The notes: a model not told the origin generated them from the letters alone. A DNA stretch of 64,000 nt from Collinsella sp. TM10-22 (GCF_003466125.1 NZ_QSOC01000002.1:1-64000); one strand, 5' to 3'. Shown: positions 26,245 through 34,699, numbered from the stretch's first letter. A program made the numbers and translations.

Positions 26245-27065
26245 GGGGTAGCTAATTTGGGACGTGTCTCTATAGTTTTGTCAACCGCCTGCTTCGCGAC
26301 ATTTCGGCATGGCGCATCCGGGCGCCTCGCGCCCCCTCTCCCTCTTCGGTTGACCTCGCCGTCCGCTAGGCCGCGTACGGGACGGCGTCTCGCATGATCG
26401 CGTAGATGACCTTGAGCCTCTTCCTCGCGACCGCCTTCAGCGCCTTGCTGTGCCTCATCCCCCTCGCCCTGCACTCCCCGTAGTACCTCCCGAACCTGTT
26501 GTCCGTGCCGATGAGGGAGTTGCAGCTGAATATGAGCAGGTTCTTGAGCTGCCTGTTCCCGCCGCGCTGCGGCGACGTCGACCTGATGCTGCTCCCGGAG
26601 CGCCTGTCGGACGGCGCCACGCCGCAGTAGCTCGCGAGCTCGTCGTGCCCCCTGAACGCGGATATGTCGATCGACGTCACCAGCGCCGCGGCGGTCTTGG
26701 GGCCGATCCCGGGCACCGTGAGGAGGCACTCGTAGACCTCGTCGCCCGCCAGCGAGTCGGCCACGAGCGAGTCGAGCTCCTCGATGTCGGCGTCGAGGGA
26801 GGCCATCTCCCGGGCGAGTATCCGGACCGCGACGTCCTCGCCGGCCGGCAGCCGCCTCCCCGAGCGCGACGAGGCCAGCAGCGCCTCCCAGAGCCTCCCG
26901 GCCCCCGCCGCGGGGGCGCCCGGGCCCTCTACGGGGCAGGGGCTGACGGCCGTCCGGGGCGGTCGGCCAGCGACCACCGGTGCGGCTCAATCGTATAGCC
27001 ATGCGACGGAAAAGAGCCGCCCTTTCGGACGACTCAAACTGTAATGGGGCTATTTTAGCTACCCC
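26245..27065 (-). mobile_element. IS110-family element remnant
   Basis: The block carrying the truncated IS110 transposase is flanked by 11-bp inverted repeats, GGGGTAGCTAA (26245-26255) and TTAGCTACCCC (27055-27065). It is more GC-rich than its surroundings and lies between the GGGtGRT terminator and the FAD oxidoreductase gene. The element is incomplete: the catalytic N-terminal half of the transposase is missing. Borders are inferred from the inverted repeats only. Confidence 0.55.
26366..26977 (-). pseudogene. IS110-family transposase, N-terminally truncated
   Basis: The frame encodes the C-terminal Transposase_20 domain: LLTVPGIGPKTAAALVTSI, FRGHDELASYCGVAPSDRRSGSS (serine motif) and RGGNRQLKNLLIFSCNS, ending KVIYAIMRDAVPYAA. 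The usual N-terminal DEDD RuvC-like half (about 150-200 residues) is absent, and the first ~60 residues read through low-complexity GC-rich sequence. It is a different IS110 lineage from the complete copy at 60062. Non-functional on its own. Confidence 0.75.
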
Positions 27066-27245
27066 GTCGCAAGACCATCTACTACCGATATATCAGCTGC
27101 AGGGGAATATGAGTTGCAACGAGACGGAACCATCACGCGCCCATGACGCCCACCTGTCATATTTGCCCTTTACCGATTTGCCAAGTCTTTGCGACCCCAT
27201 TGCCGATCACCCGTGCGACAATGCGCCGGACGAGAAAGGAATCTG

Positions 27246-28772
27246 ATGGAATCGACTGATGTACTGGTAATTGGATCTGGCATTGCGGGCCTTTGCGCCG
27301 CCATCGAAGCGGCATGTACAGGTGCAGCCGTCACTGTGGCAAGCGCCGGCAAGACCATGAGTGGATCGAGCTTCTTCCCGGGTACCTGGGGCCTCGGCCT
27401 CATCGGTCCTGTCGACGAAGGAGACGAGCAGGACCTCATCGACACCATCCAGACCGTTGGTGGCGGCGTCGCCGACCTCGAGCTTGTCCAGACGTTTGTG
27501 CACGGCATTCCCCAGGCAATTGAATGGCTCGAGCAAGACCTGGGCGTTGAGCTCCAGCGTCCGCAAAGCGCTGAGAGCGCTCAGCAAAAGCAATTTATCC
27601 CCTGCTTTGACCATAAGACACGCAAATGGCGCGGCCTCACCCGCAAGCCTCTTGAGGACGCGTGTATGGCCCAGATCGAGTCGCTCGGCATTCGCCTGCT
27701 CCCCCGCCACGAGCTTATCGACCTTCTTGAAGACTCGACCGGTAGGATTAACGGCGCCTTGCTCTACGACCTTACACGCGAACGCATCGTTTCCATTGCG
27801 GCAAAGGCTACGATTATCGCCGCCGGTGGCACAGGCGGCCTGTTCGAGCGCAGCCTCACTTCGGCCGACGTGCTCAGCTCCTCGCAGGCCATCGCGCTAG
27901 CGCACGGTGCATCCCTCACTAATATAGAGTTCATGCAAATGATGCCAGGCTTCATCGAGCCCAGGCGCAACTTGGTCTTTAACGAGAAGACCTGGCGCTA
28001 CGTCAAGTTCGACCAGCCGGTCGATATCGCCGACGATAAGCTCGACGATCTGCTCGAGCAACGCTCCGGATATGGTCCCTTCACTTCGCGTCTGGATTCT
28101 CGCGCTATCGACCTAGCCATCGACCAAGCGGGAGCCGAAGGCCTGGCGCTCCACTACGACTTCCCCCGCGAGGACGTCCCCGAGTTTGTGCAGACCTTTG
28201 CCACCTGGCTACAAGACGAGCACGGCATCGCGCCGACCGACGAGATGCGCGTGGCGATGTATGCCCACGCCGCCAACGGCGGTATCAAAATCGACAAGAC
28301 CGCGTACACGGGCGTTGAGGGCCTCTACGCCTGCGGTGAGGCAGCAGGCGGCATGCACGGCGCCGACCGCATCGGCGGCTTGTCGAGTGCCAATGGCATC
28401 GTATTCGGGCGCATCGCGGGCGCATCGGCAGCTCGAGCAGCGCTGGACGCTCCCGAGGCGGCCGCTCCGATGGATATCGCCCTCCCTCAGTATGGCATTG
28501 CCACAACAGATGCCGAACGCCTGACACACAGCCTTAAGCACACGATGAGCACCTATTGCATGATCAACAGGACCGAAGCAGGTCTATCCAAGGCCCTGCA
28601 ACAGCTTGAAAGCCTGAAAGACGAGGCAACGGCGCTGAGCAAGCCGCATGCCAATGACAGCGAGATCGCAGCCCTCGCCCGTCTGCAATCGCAGAATCAG
28701 CTGGCAACGGAGATGGTCAAAGCCATGCGCAAGCGGACCGAAAGCCTGGGTTCGCACTATCGATCGAATTAA
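27246..28772 (+). CDS. FAD-dependent oxidoreductase, fumarate reductase/L-aspartate oxidase family
   Basis: 508 residues from ATG 27246 (GAGAAAGGA upstream). The N-terminal FAD-binding motif DVLVIGSGIAGLCAAIEAA and the C-terminal FAD segment GLYACGEAAGGMHGADRIGGLSSANGIVFGRIAG mark the family shared by fumarate reductase flavoproteins and NadB. No Tat or Sec signal and no heme-binding CxxCH, so it is a soluble cytoplasmic flavoprotein. No iron-sulfur or membrane subunit lies nearby and no nadA/nadC, so neither a respiratory complex nor a NAD operon is supported. The substrate is unknown. Confidence 0.75.
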   Translation: MESTDVLVIGSGIAGLCAAIEAACTGAAVTVASAGKTMSGSSFFPGTWGLGLIGPVDEGDEQDLIDTIQTVGGGVADLELVQTFVHGIPQAIEWLEQDLGVELQRPQSAESAQQKQFIPCFDHKTRKWRGLTRKPLEDACMAQIESLGIRLLPRHELIDLLEDSTGRINGALLYDLTRERIVSIAAKATIIAAGGTGGLFERSLTSADVLSSSQAIALAHGASLTNIEFMQMMPGFIEPRRNLVFNEKTWRYVKFDQPVDIADDKLDDLLEQRSGYGPFTSRLDSRAIDLAIDQAGAEGLALHYDFPREDVPEFVQTFATWLQDEHGIAPTDEMRVAMYAHAANGGIKIDKTAYTGVEGLYACGEAAGGMHGADRIGGLSSANGIVFGRIAGASAARAALDAPEAAAPMDIALPQYGIATTDAERLTHSLKHTMSTYCMINRTEAGLSKALQQLESLKDEATALSKPHANDSEIAALARLQSQNQLATEMVKAMRKRTESLGSHYRSN

Positions 28773-28815
28773 ACTGGACACCTATCTAGAGCAGAGCACA
28801 ACTAATCGATATCTA

Positions 28816-28849
28816 TGGGCCCCGTGACCTCGAAGTGGCACGGGGCCCA
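28816..28849. terminator. Hairpin after the FAD oxidoreductase gene
   Basis: 11-bp perfect arms (TGGGCCCCGTG / CACGGGGCCCA) around a 12-nt loop. It lacks a clear U tract, so termination is likely but not certain. Confidence 0.5.
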
Positions 28850-28933
28850 TTCGTGTCCGCACGGCAGCGTATCCTTATTCTGAGTACAGAGCGGGCAAAG
28901 CGCGCATAGACAATAGATCAGCGAGGAGGAGAT

Positions 28934-29794
28934 ATGGACAGTAGAGATATCGAGAAGTGGCGTGTCGAACTTGATAGCTACGCCAATGTGGAAGACGGCG
29001 TTGAGTATTGGCTCGCACGCGATTTAATGGAACCCATGGGATACACTCGATGGGAGAACTTCGCCGAAGTTGTTAAGAGGGCAAAAGTCTCGTGCGAAAC
29101 AAATAAAACTCCAGTTGATTCCCATTTTCGTGACACCACGAAAATGATAACTGCCGGTGTCGCCGCTCGCGCGGTTAAAGACTACAAGCTTACGCGCTAT
29201 GCATGCTATTTAATCGCCCAAAACGGAGATTCAAACAAGCCAGAGATCGCGCTCGCCCAGGCATACTTTGCCGTGCAGACGCGCCGCCAAGAGCTCATAG
29301 AGCAGCGCTTCGCAGAGATTCAGCGCTTACAGGCGCGCCACTCGCTATCCGATTCAGAGAAACAGCTCTCGGGTATTGCGTTCAAACGCGGCGTGGACTC
29401 CAAAGGATTCGCGATCATCAAGTCGAAGGGCGACGAAGCGTTATTCGGCGGCAGAAGCACGGCGGAAATGAAGCAGCAGCTCGGCATATCCAAGAGCGCG
29501 GCATTGGCGGACAGGTTAGCCGATGTCCTCATCAAAGCAAAGGACCTTACGAACTCGATGACGGCCTTCAACGCCGAGGAACACGACCTGTACGGTCTGG
29601 ACCAGATCAAGCAAGAGCACGTCGAGAACAACACAAGCGTGCGTGGCAGCCTCATCGACCGCGGAATTGTCCCCGAGAACCTGCCACCTGCCGAGGATAC
29701 AAAAAAGCTCGAGCGTCGCGTGAAGGCAGACGAGAAGAAACTCAAGGAAGGTACTGACGGTTTTACCGATCCCCAGGGTAGACTCGATCTGTGA
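28934..29794 (+). CDS. dinD: DinD-like DNA damage-inducible protein
   Basis: 286 residues from ATG 28934 behind GAGGAGGAG. It has the DinD/BRO-type N-terminus (VEYWLARDLMEPMGYTRWENF), the conserved TKMITAGVAARAVKDYKLTRYACYLIAQNGD and LAQAYFAVQTRRQELIEQR, and a C-terminal helical region with GSLIDRGIVPENLPPAEDTKKLERR. In E. coli DinD is SOS-induced and interferes with RecA filaments. It sits as a lone gene beside a tRNA cluster with duplicated tRNA-end sequence, and its AT-richer start suggests arrival by transfer. No LexA-type box was identified upstream. Confidence 0.88.
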   Translation: MDSRDIEKWRVELDSYANVEDGVEYWLARDLMEPMGYTRWENFAEVVKRAKVSCETNKTPVDSHFRDTTKMITAGVAARAVKDYKLTRYACYLIAQNGDSNKPEIALAQAYFAVQTRRQELIEQRFAEIQRLQARHSLSDSEKQLSGIAFKRGVDSKGFAIIKSKGDEALFGGRSTAEMKQQLGISKSAALADRLADVLIKAKDLTNSMTAFNAEEHDLYGLDQIKQEHVENNTSVRGSLIDRGIVPENLPPAEDTKKLERRVKADEKKLKEGTDGFTDPQGRLDL

Positions 29795-29812
29795 AAGCGG
29801 CCGTGCCCTTTC

Positions 29813-30074
29813 GGGTTCGACCCCATGCGAGGTCAACAAAAAAGACGGTCAACTATCGCTGACCGTCTTAACATGCTTTGGTGGCCGTCAGGGGGTCAGC
29901 CTGCTGCGCAGGCGGCCGCTACGGCGCTTCGCGCCTTGCGCGCTGCGCTGGCAAATGCTCGCGCATTTCCTCAGCTCCGCGCCCTTACGGGTTCGACCCC
30001 ATGTACTGTTAACAAAAAAGACGGCCAACCGAAATTGACCGTCTTAACAATCTTGGGTGGGCCGTCAGGGGGTC
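29813..30074. repeat. Direct duplication of tRNA-Lys 3' end plus terminator
   Basis: Two similar ~85-bp segments, 29813-29897 and 29989-30074. Each reads GGGTTCGACCCCATG, a terminator hairpin (GACGGTCA/TGACCGTC type next to six A), then GTGG(G)CCGTCAGGGGGTC, which is the 3' part of tRNA-Lys. The right copy is the real tRNA end with its terminator; the left copy holds only ~17 bases of tRNA. This resembles the duplicated att sites left by tRNA-targeted integration, or a simple tandem duplication. Confidence 0.6.
30020..30043 (-). terminator. Terminator of the tRNA cluster
   Basis: On the minus strand, TTAAGACGGTCAA pairs with TTGGCCGTC and is followed by six T, directly downstream of the first tRNA-Lys. 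Closes the tRNA-His / tRNA-Lys / tRNA-Lys transcript. Confidence 0.75.
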
Positions 30075-30130
30075 GAACCCTGGACCTTGGGATTAAGAGT
30101 CCCCTGCTCTACCAACTGAGCTAACGACCC
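30058..30130 (-). tRNA. tRNA-Lys (anticodon CTT), distal copy
   Basis: 73 nt cloverleaf: acceptor GGGTCGT/ACGGCCC, D-arm GCTC...GAGC, anticodon loop CTCTTAA, T-arm with GGTTCGA. No CCA is encoded (next bases CCC). The body is identical to the neighbouring copy. Confidence 0.93.
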
Positions 30131-30173
30131 AAAGATAAAGTCCGTTGTGGCGGACTTTAGAGGAGATATCGTG

Positions 30174-30249
30174 TGGTGGGCCGTCAGGGGGTCGAACCCT
30201 GGACCTTGGGATTAAGAGTCCCCTGCTCTACCAACTGAGCTAACGACCC
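30174..30249 (-). tRNA. tRNA-Lys (anticodon CTT), proximal copy
   Basis: Same 73-nt body as the copy at 30058 and anticodon loop CTCTTAA, but here the 3' CCA is encoded (positions 30174-30176). 43 bp upstream of the distal copy in one transcript. Confidence 0.95.
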
Positions 30250-30271
30250 GATATCAACACGAAGCAAGAAC

Positions 30272-30349
30272 TGGGGTGGGTAAAGGGACTCGAACCCTCG
30301 ACCTACGGGACCACAACCCGTCGCTCTAGCCAACTGAGCTACACCCACC
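30272..30349 (-). tRNA. tRNA-His (anticodon GTG)
   Basis: Anticodon loop TTGTGGT. The 5' extra G(-1) at 30349 pairs with discriminator C73, the His identity element, and CCA is encoded. Upstream-most gene of the three-tRNA minus-strand cluster. Confidence 0.95.
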
Positions 30350-30513
30350 GTGTCCTGTGCGCTTCGCGCTCGACTATTATTGCAAGGAACGCCACGCGAT
30401 GCAAGCCCCAATTTTCAAGAATTTTGAAAAGAGTAGTTCGAGACCATTTCAAGCAAATCCCACCGGTTTCATAGGAGTAAACTTGCCCCACCCTGAAGTT
30501 CGAAAGGACAAGC

Positions 30514-31695
30514 ATGAAAGAACTCTCCAACCGCACGGCATTATTTACCGATTCCGTCATCCGTCGCATGACGCGCATCTCCAATAAGTACGGCGCCGTC
30601 AACCTGTCGCAGGGCTTCCCTGACTTCGATCCCCCGGCGCAGCTGCTCGATAGCCTCAGCACCATCGCCACCGACCCCAAGCCGCTTTACCACCAGTACT
30701 CCATCACCTGGGGCTCCCAGGCCATGCGTGAGGCGCTTGCCGCCAAGCAGGAGCATTTTATGGGCATGCCGGTGAACCCCAACGAGAATATCGTAGTCAC
30801 CTGCGGCTCCACCGAGGCCATGATGGCCGCCATGATGACGGTCACGAACCCCGGCGACAAGGTCGTAATCTTCTCGCCGTTCTACGAGAACTACGGCGCT
30901 GACACCATTCTCTCGGGGGCTGAGCCCATCTATGTGCCGCTCAACCCGCCCACCTTTGACTTCGACCGTGAGGTCCTCGAGGCGGCCTTCCGCGACAACG
31001 ATCCCAAAGCAATCGTCCTGTGCAACCCGTCCAACCCCTGCGGCAAGGTCTTTACCCGCGAGGAGCTCACCTTTATCGCCGAACTCTGCAAAAAGTACGA
31101 CGCCTACTGCATCACCGACGAAGTCTACGAGCACATCGTCTACGCGCCCCACGAGCACGTCTATATGGCCACGCTGCCCGGCATGTTCGAGCGAACCATC
31201 AGCTGCAGCTCGCTGTCCAAGACCTACTCCATCACCGGCTGGCGTCTGGGCTACACCATTGCCCCAGCCCAGATCACCGAGCGCATCAAGAAGGTCCACG
31301 ACTTCCTCACCGTGGGTGCCGCCGCTCCCCTGCAGGAAGCCGTCGTCACCGCCCTCAACTTCAATGACAGCTATTACGATGAGGTCCTTGACCTCTATAC
31401 CGCCAAACGCGACCTGTTCTGCCAGGGACTCGACAGCATCGGTCTTGAGCATAACGTGCCGCAGGGCGCCTACTACGTGATGATGGATATCTCGGAGTTT
31501 GGCTATGACAGCGACCTCGACTTCTGCGAGGATCTCGCGTCTAAGGTGGGCGTGGGCGCTGTTCCCGGATCGAGCTTCTTCCGCGAGCCCGTCAACCATC
31601 TGATTCGTTTCCACTTTGCCAAGCGTGACGAGACGCTCAACGCGGCGCTGGAGAACCTCAAGTCTCTGCGTGATAAAATCGAGCCACGCGGGTAA
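30514..31695 (+). CDS. PLP-dependent aminotransferase class I/II
   Basis: 393 residues from ATG 30514 (GAAAGGACAAGC upstream). Fold-type I signatures: VNLSQGFPDFDPP, VTCGSTEAMMAAM, LCNPSNPCGKVF, YCITDEVYEH (PLP Asp/Tyr) and SSLSKTYSITGWRLGY with the Schiff-base Lys. Closest in style to aspartate aminotransferase/kynurenine-type enzymes with the SQGFPDFD opening. It moves amino groups between an amino acid and a 2-oxo acid in the cytosol; the exact substrate cannot be set. A strong terminator follows. Confidence 0.88.
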   Translation: MKELSNRTALFTDSVIRRMTRISNKYGAVNLSQGFPDFDPPAQLLDSLSTIATDPKPLYHQYSITWGSQAMREALAAKQEHFMGMPVNPNENIVVTCGSTEAMMAAMMTVTNPGDKVVIFSPFYENYGADTILSGAEPIYVPLNPPTFDFDREVLEAAFRDNDPKAIVLCNPSNPCGKVFTREELTFIAELCKKYDAYCITDEVYEHIVYAPHEHVYMATLPGMFERTISCSSLSKTYSITGWRLGYTIAPAQITERIKKVHDFLTVGAAAPLQEAVVTALNFNDSYYDEVLDLYTAKRDLFCQGLDSIGLEHNVPQGAYYVMMDISEFGYDSDLDFCEDLASKVGVGAVPGSSFFREPVNHLIRFHFAKRDETLNAALENLKSLRDKIEPRG

Positions 31696-31721
31696 GGACG
31701 GCCCAGCAACTAAAGAAAGCA

Positions 31722-31763
31722 AAGAAGCCTTGCTCCGCCTGTCGCGTTGCGAGGCTTCTTTTT
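31722..31763 (+). terminator. Terminator of the aminotransferase gene
   Basis: Arms AAGAAGCCTTGC / GCGAGGCTTCTT (one mismatch) followed by TTTTT, 27 bp after the stop codon. Confidence 0.9.
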
Positions 31764-31764
31764 A

Positions 31765-31798
31765 TAGCGCTTTCTTAATTGGTTTAGAGCGCTATAAT
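31765..31798 (+). promoter_or_regulatory. Promoter with operator-like inverted repeat before the ROK kinase gene
   Basis: TAGCGCT (31765-31771) and AGCGCTA (31788-31794) form an inverted repeat with a 16-bp spacer. The right arm runs into a perfect -10 box TATAAT (31793-31798). A protein bound here would block the promoter; which regulator is unknown. Confidence 0.55.
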
Positions 31799-31836
31799 TT
31801 AGCCACGGAGCAACTCGTCCCAGAAAGAGGAACATT

Positions 31837-32727
31837 ATGGCAGAGCAGCAGCTTATCGGAGCGCTCGAGGCCGGTGGTACCAAGATGGTCTGCGCCACGG
31901 GCTATGCGGACGGTACGGTCCTAGAGCGCGAGCGGATCGCGACCACGACTCCACAGGAGACCGTCGAGGCCGTCAACGCGTGGTTTGCGAACAAGGGCAT
32001 CGCCGCGTTGGGCATCGGCGCGTTTGGCCCCACCGCGGTCAACCCCGCTTCGCCGCAGTACGGCAAGATCCTAGAGACCCCAAAGACGGCATGGCGCTAC
32101 TTTGACCTGCTGGGCAGCATCCAAAACGAGCTCAATATCCCCTGCGGCTACGATACCGACGTCAACGTCGCCTGCCTGGGCGAGGTCACTTTTGGTTGCG
32201 CTCAGGGCCTCACCGATGTGGTCTACCTGACCATCGGCACCGGCGTGGGCGCCGGTGTGCTCTCGGGCGGCCAGCTTGTGCACGGCATGATGCACCCCGA
32301 GGCCGGTCACATCCTGGTCACGCGCGACCCGCGCGACACCATTGGCGAGCACAGCGCCTGCCCCTTCCACGACAGCTGCCTCGAGGGCCTCATCGCCGGC
32401 CCCGGTGTTAAAAAGCGCTGGAATGGCAAGAGCGCCGGAGAGATGGCCGATGACCCGGAGGCCATGGACCTGCTCGCCGGCTATCTGGCGCAGGCACTCA
32501 TGACCTACACGCTGTGCTATGCGCCGCAGAAGATCGTCATCGGTGGCGGCGTGGCCGACCACACCCCCATCGTGCCGCTCGCGCGCAAGAAGTGCGCCGA
32601 GATGCTCAACGGCTACATCGTCACACCCGAGATGGCCGACATCGATAACTACATCGTCAACAACAGCCTCGAGGGCAAGCAGGGCATTATGGGCTGCCTG
32701 GCCCTGGGCGCACAGGCGCTTCAGTAG
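31837..32727 (+). CDS. ROK-family sugar kinase, fructokinase-like
   Basis: 296 residues from ATG 31837 (AAAGAGGAAC upstream). ROK features: GALEAGGTKMVCA phosphate-binding start, GIGAFGPTAVN, CGYDTDVNVACLGE with the catalytic Asp, LTIGTGVGAGVLSGG, HPEAGHI, and a zinc-type CPFHDSCLEGLIAGP. The GIGAFGP and short N-terminus fit the fructokinase branch (B. subtilis YdhR/GmuE type) that phosphorylates fructose or mannose. It stands alone without a transporter, so it is probably a housekeeping hexose kinase. Confidence 0.87.
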   Translation: MAEQQLIGALEAGGTKMVCATGYADGTVLERERIATTTPQETVEAVNAWFANKGIAALGIGAFGPTAVNPASPQYGKILETPKTAWRYFDLLGSIQNELNIPCGYDTDVNVACLGEVTFGCAQGLTDVVYLTIGTGVGAGVLSGGQLVHGMMHPEAGHILVTRDPRDTIGEHSACPFHDSCLEGLIAGPGVKKRWNGKSAGEMADDPEAMDLLAGYLAQALMTYTLCYAPQKIVIGGGVADHTPIVPLARKKCAEMLNGYIVTPEMADIDNYIVNNSLEGKQGIMGCLALGAQALQ

Positions 32728-32810
32728 CAGACGCACCCACGGGACGTGGCACGCCCGGCAAATACGACCTACGGAACAACGCCACCACGCCTCATATAAA
32801 CCCTCAAATA

Positions 32811-32856
32811 AAAAAGGCCGCCTAGGACCAAACAATACGTCCTAGGCGGCCTTTTT
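32811..32856. terminator. Bidirectional terminator between ROK kinase and VanZ genes
   Basis: Perfect 17-bp arms (AAAAAGGCCGCCTAGGAC / GTCCTAGGCGGCCTTTTT) around an 11-nt loop, with A and T runs on both sides. The right arm overlaps the last codons and stop of the VanZ gene. Confidence 0.95.
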
Positions 32857-33291
32857 GGCGCACATCAGCGACCGTAAGAGATATCGGAGCACAACGCCCG
32901 TTGCCGCTCCACAGCAGTCGATCATCACATCGGTGATCATGCCGGCGCGTCCCGGCACAAAGAGTTGAATCGTCTCGTCGATCGAGGGAATCAGCAGCAG
33001 GAACACCGCCGTGGGCAGCAGCACGTCAAAGGTGCGCCGGCCCTCAAAATCAAACGCATGCGTTGCCAGGATGCCGAGCACCATATACTCGGTAAAATGC
33101 GCGCACTTGCGAACAACAAAGTTGGTCACCCATGCATATGGAAGTCCCACGCCGTGCAGGAAACCGCGGATAGCTTCCATGACCGTCAGGCTCAGCGAGC
33201 CCGACCCCGAGCCGGGAACCAGCGAATTGCCCCAGATCAAGAGTGCCATCAGGCAGGTCACGACCGCCCATTTTCGATTGATCTTAACCAT
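32842..33291 (-). CDS. VanZ-family membrane protein
   Basis: 149 residues. Four membrane segments and the VanZ-like pattern: short N-terminal TM (AVVTCLMALLIWGNSLVPG), then FVVRKCAHFTEYMVLGILATHAF (the conserved K-x2-HF-EY), VFLLLIPSIDETIQLFVPGRAG and MIDCCGAATGVVL. VanZ gives low teicoplanin resistance in the VanA cluster, but most homologues, like this lone one, have unknown roles. The stop codon lies inside a bidirectional terminator. Separated by 7 bp from the upstream 33299 gene, so the two may be co-transcribed. Confidence 0.85.
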   Translation of the reverse strand: MVKINRKWAVVTCLMALLIWGNSLVPGSGSGSLSLTVMEAIRGFLHGVGLPYAWVTNFVVRKCAHFTEYMVLGILATHAFDFEGRRTFDVLLPTAVFLLLIPSIDETIQLFVPGRAGMITDVMIDCCGAATGVVLRYLLRSLMCAKKAA

Positions 33292-33298
33292 GCAGAAG

Positions 33299-34699
33299 TT
33301 ATGCCTCCGCGCGGAGCGGCGCGAAGCTGGCGGTACCGCCCTCGATAACGCTCAGATAGGCACGGCCCGTACGCTTGGCAGTAGAGGACTGCAGGCGCTC
33401 GATCTCTTCTTCTAGGATCTGATTGACGCGCTCGTGACGACGATTTTCCATAATGCCGGCGGCAATAGCCTCGGCCCGCTCGATGCTCTCGCGCGAGATA
33501 CGGGCGGTATCCTCGGGGAACACAGCGCTGTGACGGCCGACATAGGCGGGGGCAGCAGGCTGAGGGGCAGCGACGGGAGCGGGGGCCGCAACAGGAGCAG
33601 GCTCGTCGATCTCATCCAGAATCGCGGTGGCGGCGGCCCACATGTTCTCGTGGCCCGAGTAGTCGGCCATAGGGACATCAACCTCGAGCGAAGCGTCCGG
33701 AAGGTCGCCGGTGTCGATGCGATCTTGGGCATCAATCGATGCGGTGATGACTGCAGGCTCATCGAGGTCATCGAGATCGATGCCCGCAGCACCGGAGATG
33801 ATAGGCATGCTGGCGAGGTTTGCGTTGTACGGCGCAGCCTCAGCCGCCTGCTGCTGGGCAGGAGCGCCCCAAAGCGAGCTTTCGGCGGCACGGCGGGCGG
33901 CAACGGCCTCCTCATCCGCGGTCATGGCTTCATCAACGTACGAATTATCGGCAGAAGCGTTCACGTCCGCCGAGGTGGCGCTGCAGGCGTTATTGGCTGC
34001 GGCGTTGGCAACGAGTGCCACGAAAGCCGCCGTGCTGCCCGCAGGGGCGGCCTGGGAGCCAGACACGGCACGTGCCGCGGCGGCGATGTCATCGCGATTG
34101 AAGGAGCCAGTCTGCCCGCCATTGGTGAGCTCGTCGATGGCGACTTGATAGACGTCGCGCGAGCGTGCAGGGTCGCAGCTCACCGGCGAATCGTCGTCGA
34201 GTATACTGTCGATCATGGACCAAGCCTCCGCCTCGTCCATAGCATCTGCGGCTCGAGCGATGGTAGGGACACCATTATCGGCATGACGGCGCTGGAACGC
34301 ACCGGTCAGGCCGGAAAGGAATGCCGAGGTAGACTGCTCCGACTGAGCCTGAGAAGCAGAAGCGGCAGCATAAGGAGTCGCATCCTGCTGCTGAGCTGGA
34401 ATCGAGGCGGTCTTGAACTCGCTTTGATGCTGATTGAGATTGGCGGCACCGCCCATGGCATCGGGCTGGAACAGACGCTCTTCACGCTGCGCACGGTACT
34501 CGGAGATACCCAGCGAGGCGGCATAGATACCCACGCCCGCCACCGCGCCCACGGCAAAGGGAACCGCACCCGCCACGACCGTCTCGTTCACCGACGAAAA
34601 CGGCAGCGTCGCGGCATACATAACCACGGGAGCGGCAAGGCCGATCCCGCACGAAAGTCCGGCAAGGACTGCTCGTTGTGTTGCATCAGAAGAAGCCAT
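33299..34699 (-). CDS. Ala/Asp-rich membrane-tethered protein, unknown function
   Basis: 466 residues from ATG 34699 (GGGGAGAGCTC upstream). Two hydrophobic segments near the N-terminus (AVLAGLSCGIGLAAPVVMYAATL and VVAGAVPFAVGAVAGVGIYAAS) are followed by ~390 residues rich in Ala, Asp, Glu and Ser, with little predicted order and no recognised domain. Short segments recur (AWSMIDSILDDDSP, MWAAATAILDEIDEP), which could be degenerate docking repeats. The C-terminus is basic-helical (RRHERVNQILEEEIERLQ) and ends TGRAYLSVIEGGTASFAPL. Probably a membrane-anchored cytoplasmic scaffold. I do not recognise the family. Confidence 0.75.
   Translation of the reverse strand: MASSDATQRAVLAGLSCGIGLAAPVVMYAATLPFSSVNETVVAGAVPFAVGAVAGVGIYAASLGISEYRAQREERLFQPDAMGGAANLNQHQSEFKTASIPAQQQDATPYAAASASQAQSEQSTSAFLSGLTGAFQRRHADNGVPTIARAADAMDEAEAWSMIDSILDDDSPVSCDPARSRDVYQVAIDELTNGGQTGSFNRDDIAAAARAVSGSQAAPAGSTAAFVALVANAAANNACSATSADVNASADNSYVDEAMTADEEAVAARRAAESSLWGAPAQQQAAEAAPYNANLASMPIISGAAGIDLDDLDEPAVITASIDAQDRIDTGDLPDASLEVDVPMADYSGHENMWAAATAILDEIDEPAPVAAPAPVAAPQPAAPAYVGRHSAVFPEDTARISRESIERAEAIAAGIMENRRHERVNQILEEEIERLQSSTAKRTGRAYLSVIEGGTASFAPLRAEA

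Noticed and set aside
26157..27002. 281-codon Arg/Gly-rich minus-strand frame
   Set aside because: Off-frame reading of the truncated IS110 transposase.
27246..28772. Assignment as L-aspartate oxidase (nadB)
   Set aside because: Family-level match only; no nadA or nadC nearby and NadB-specific residues could not be confirmed.
30184..30411. 75-codon frame across tRNA-Lys and tRNA-His
   Set aside because: Lies over tRNA genes with perfect cloverleafs.
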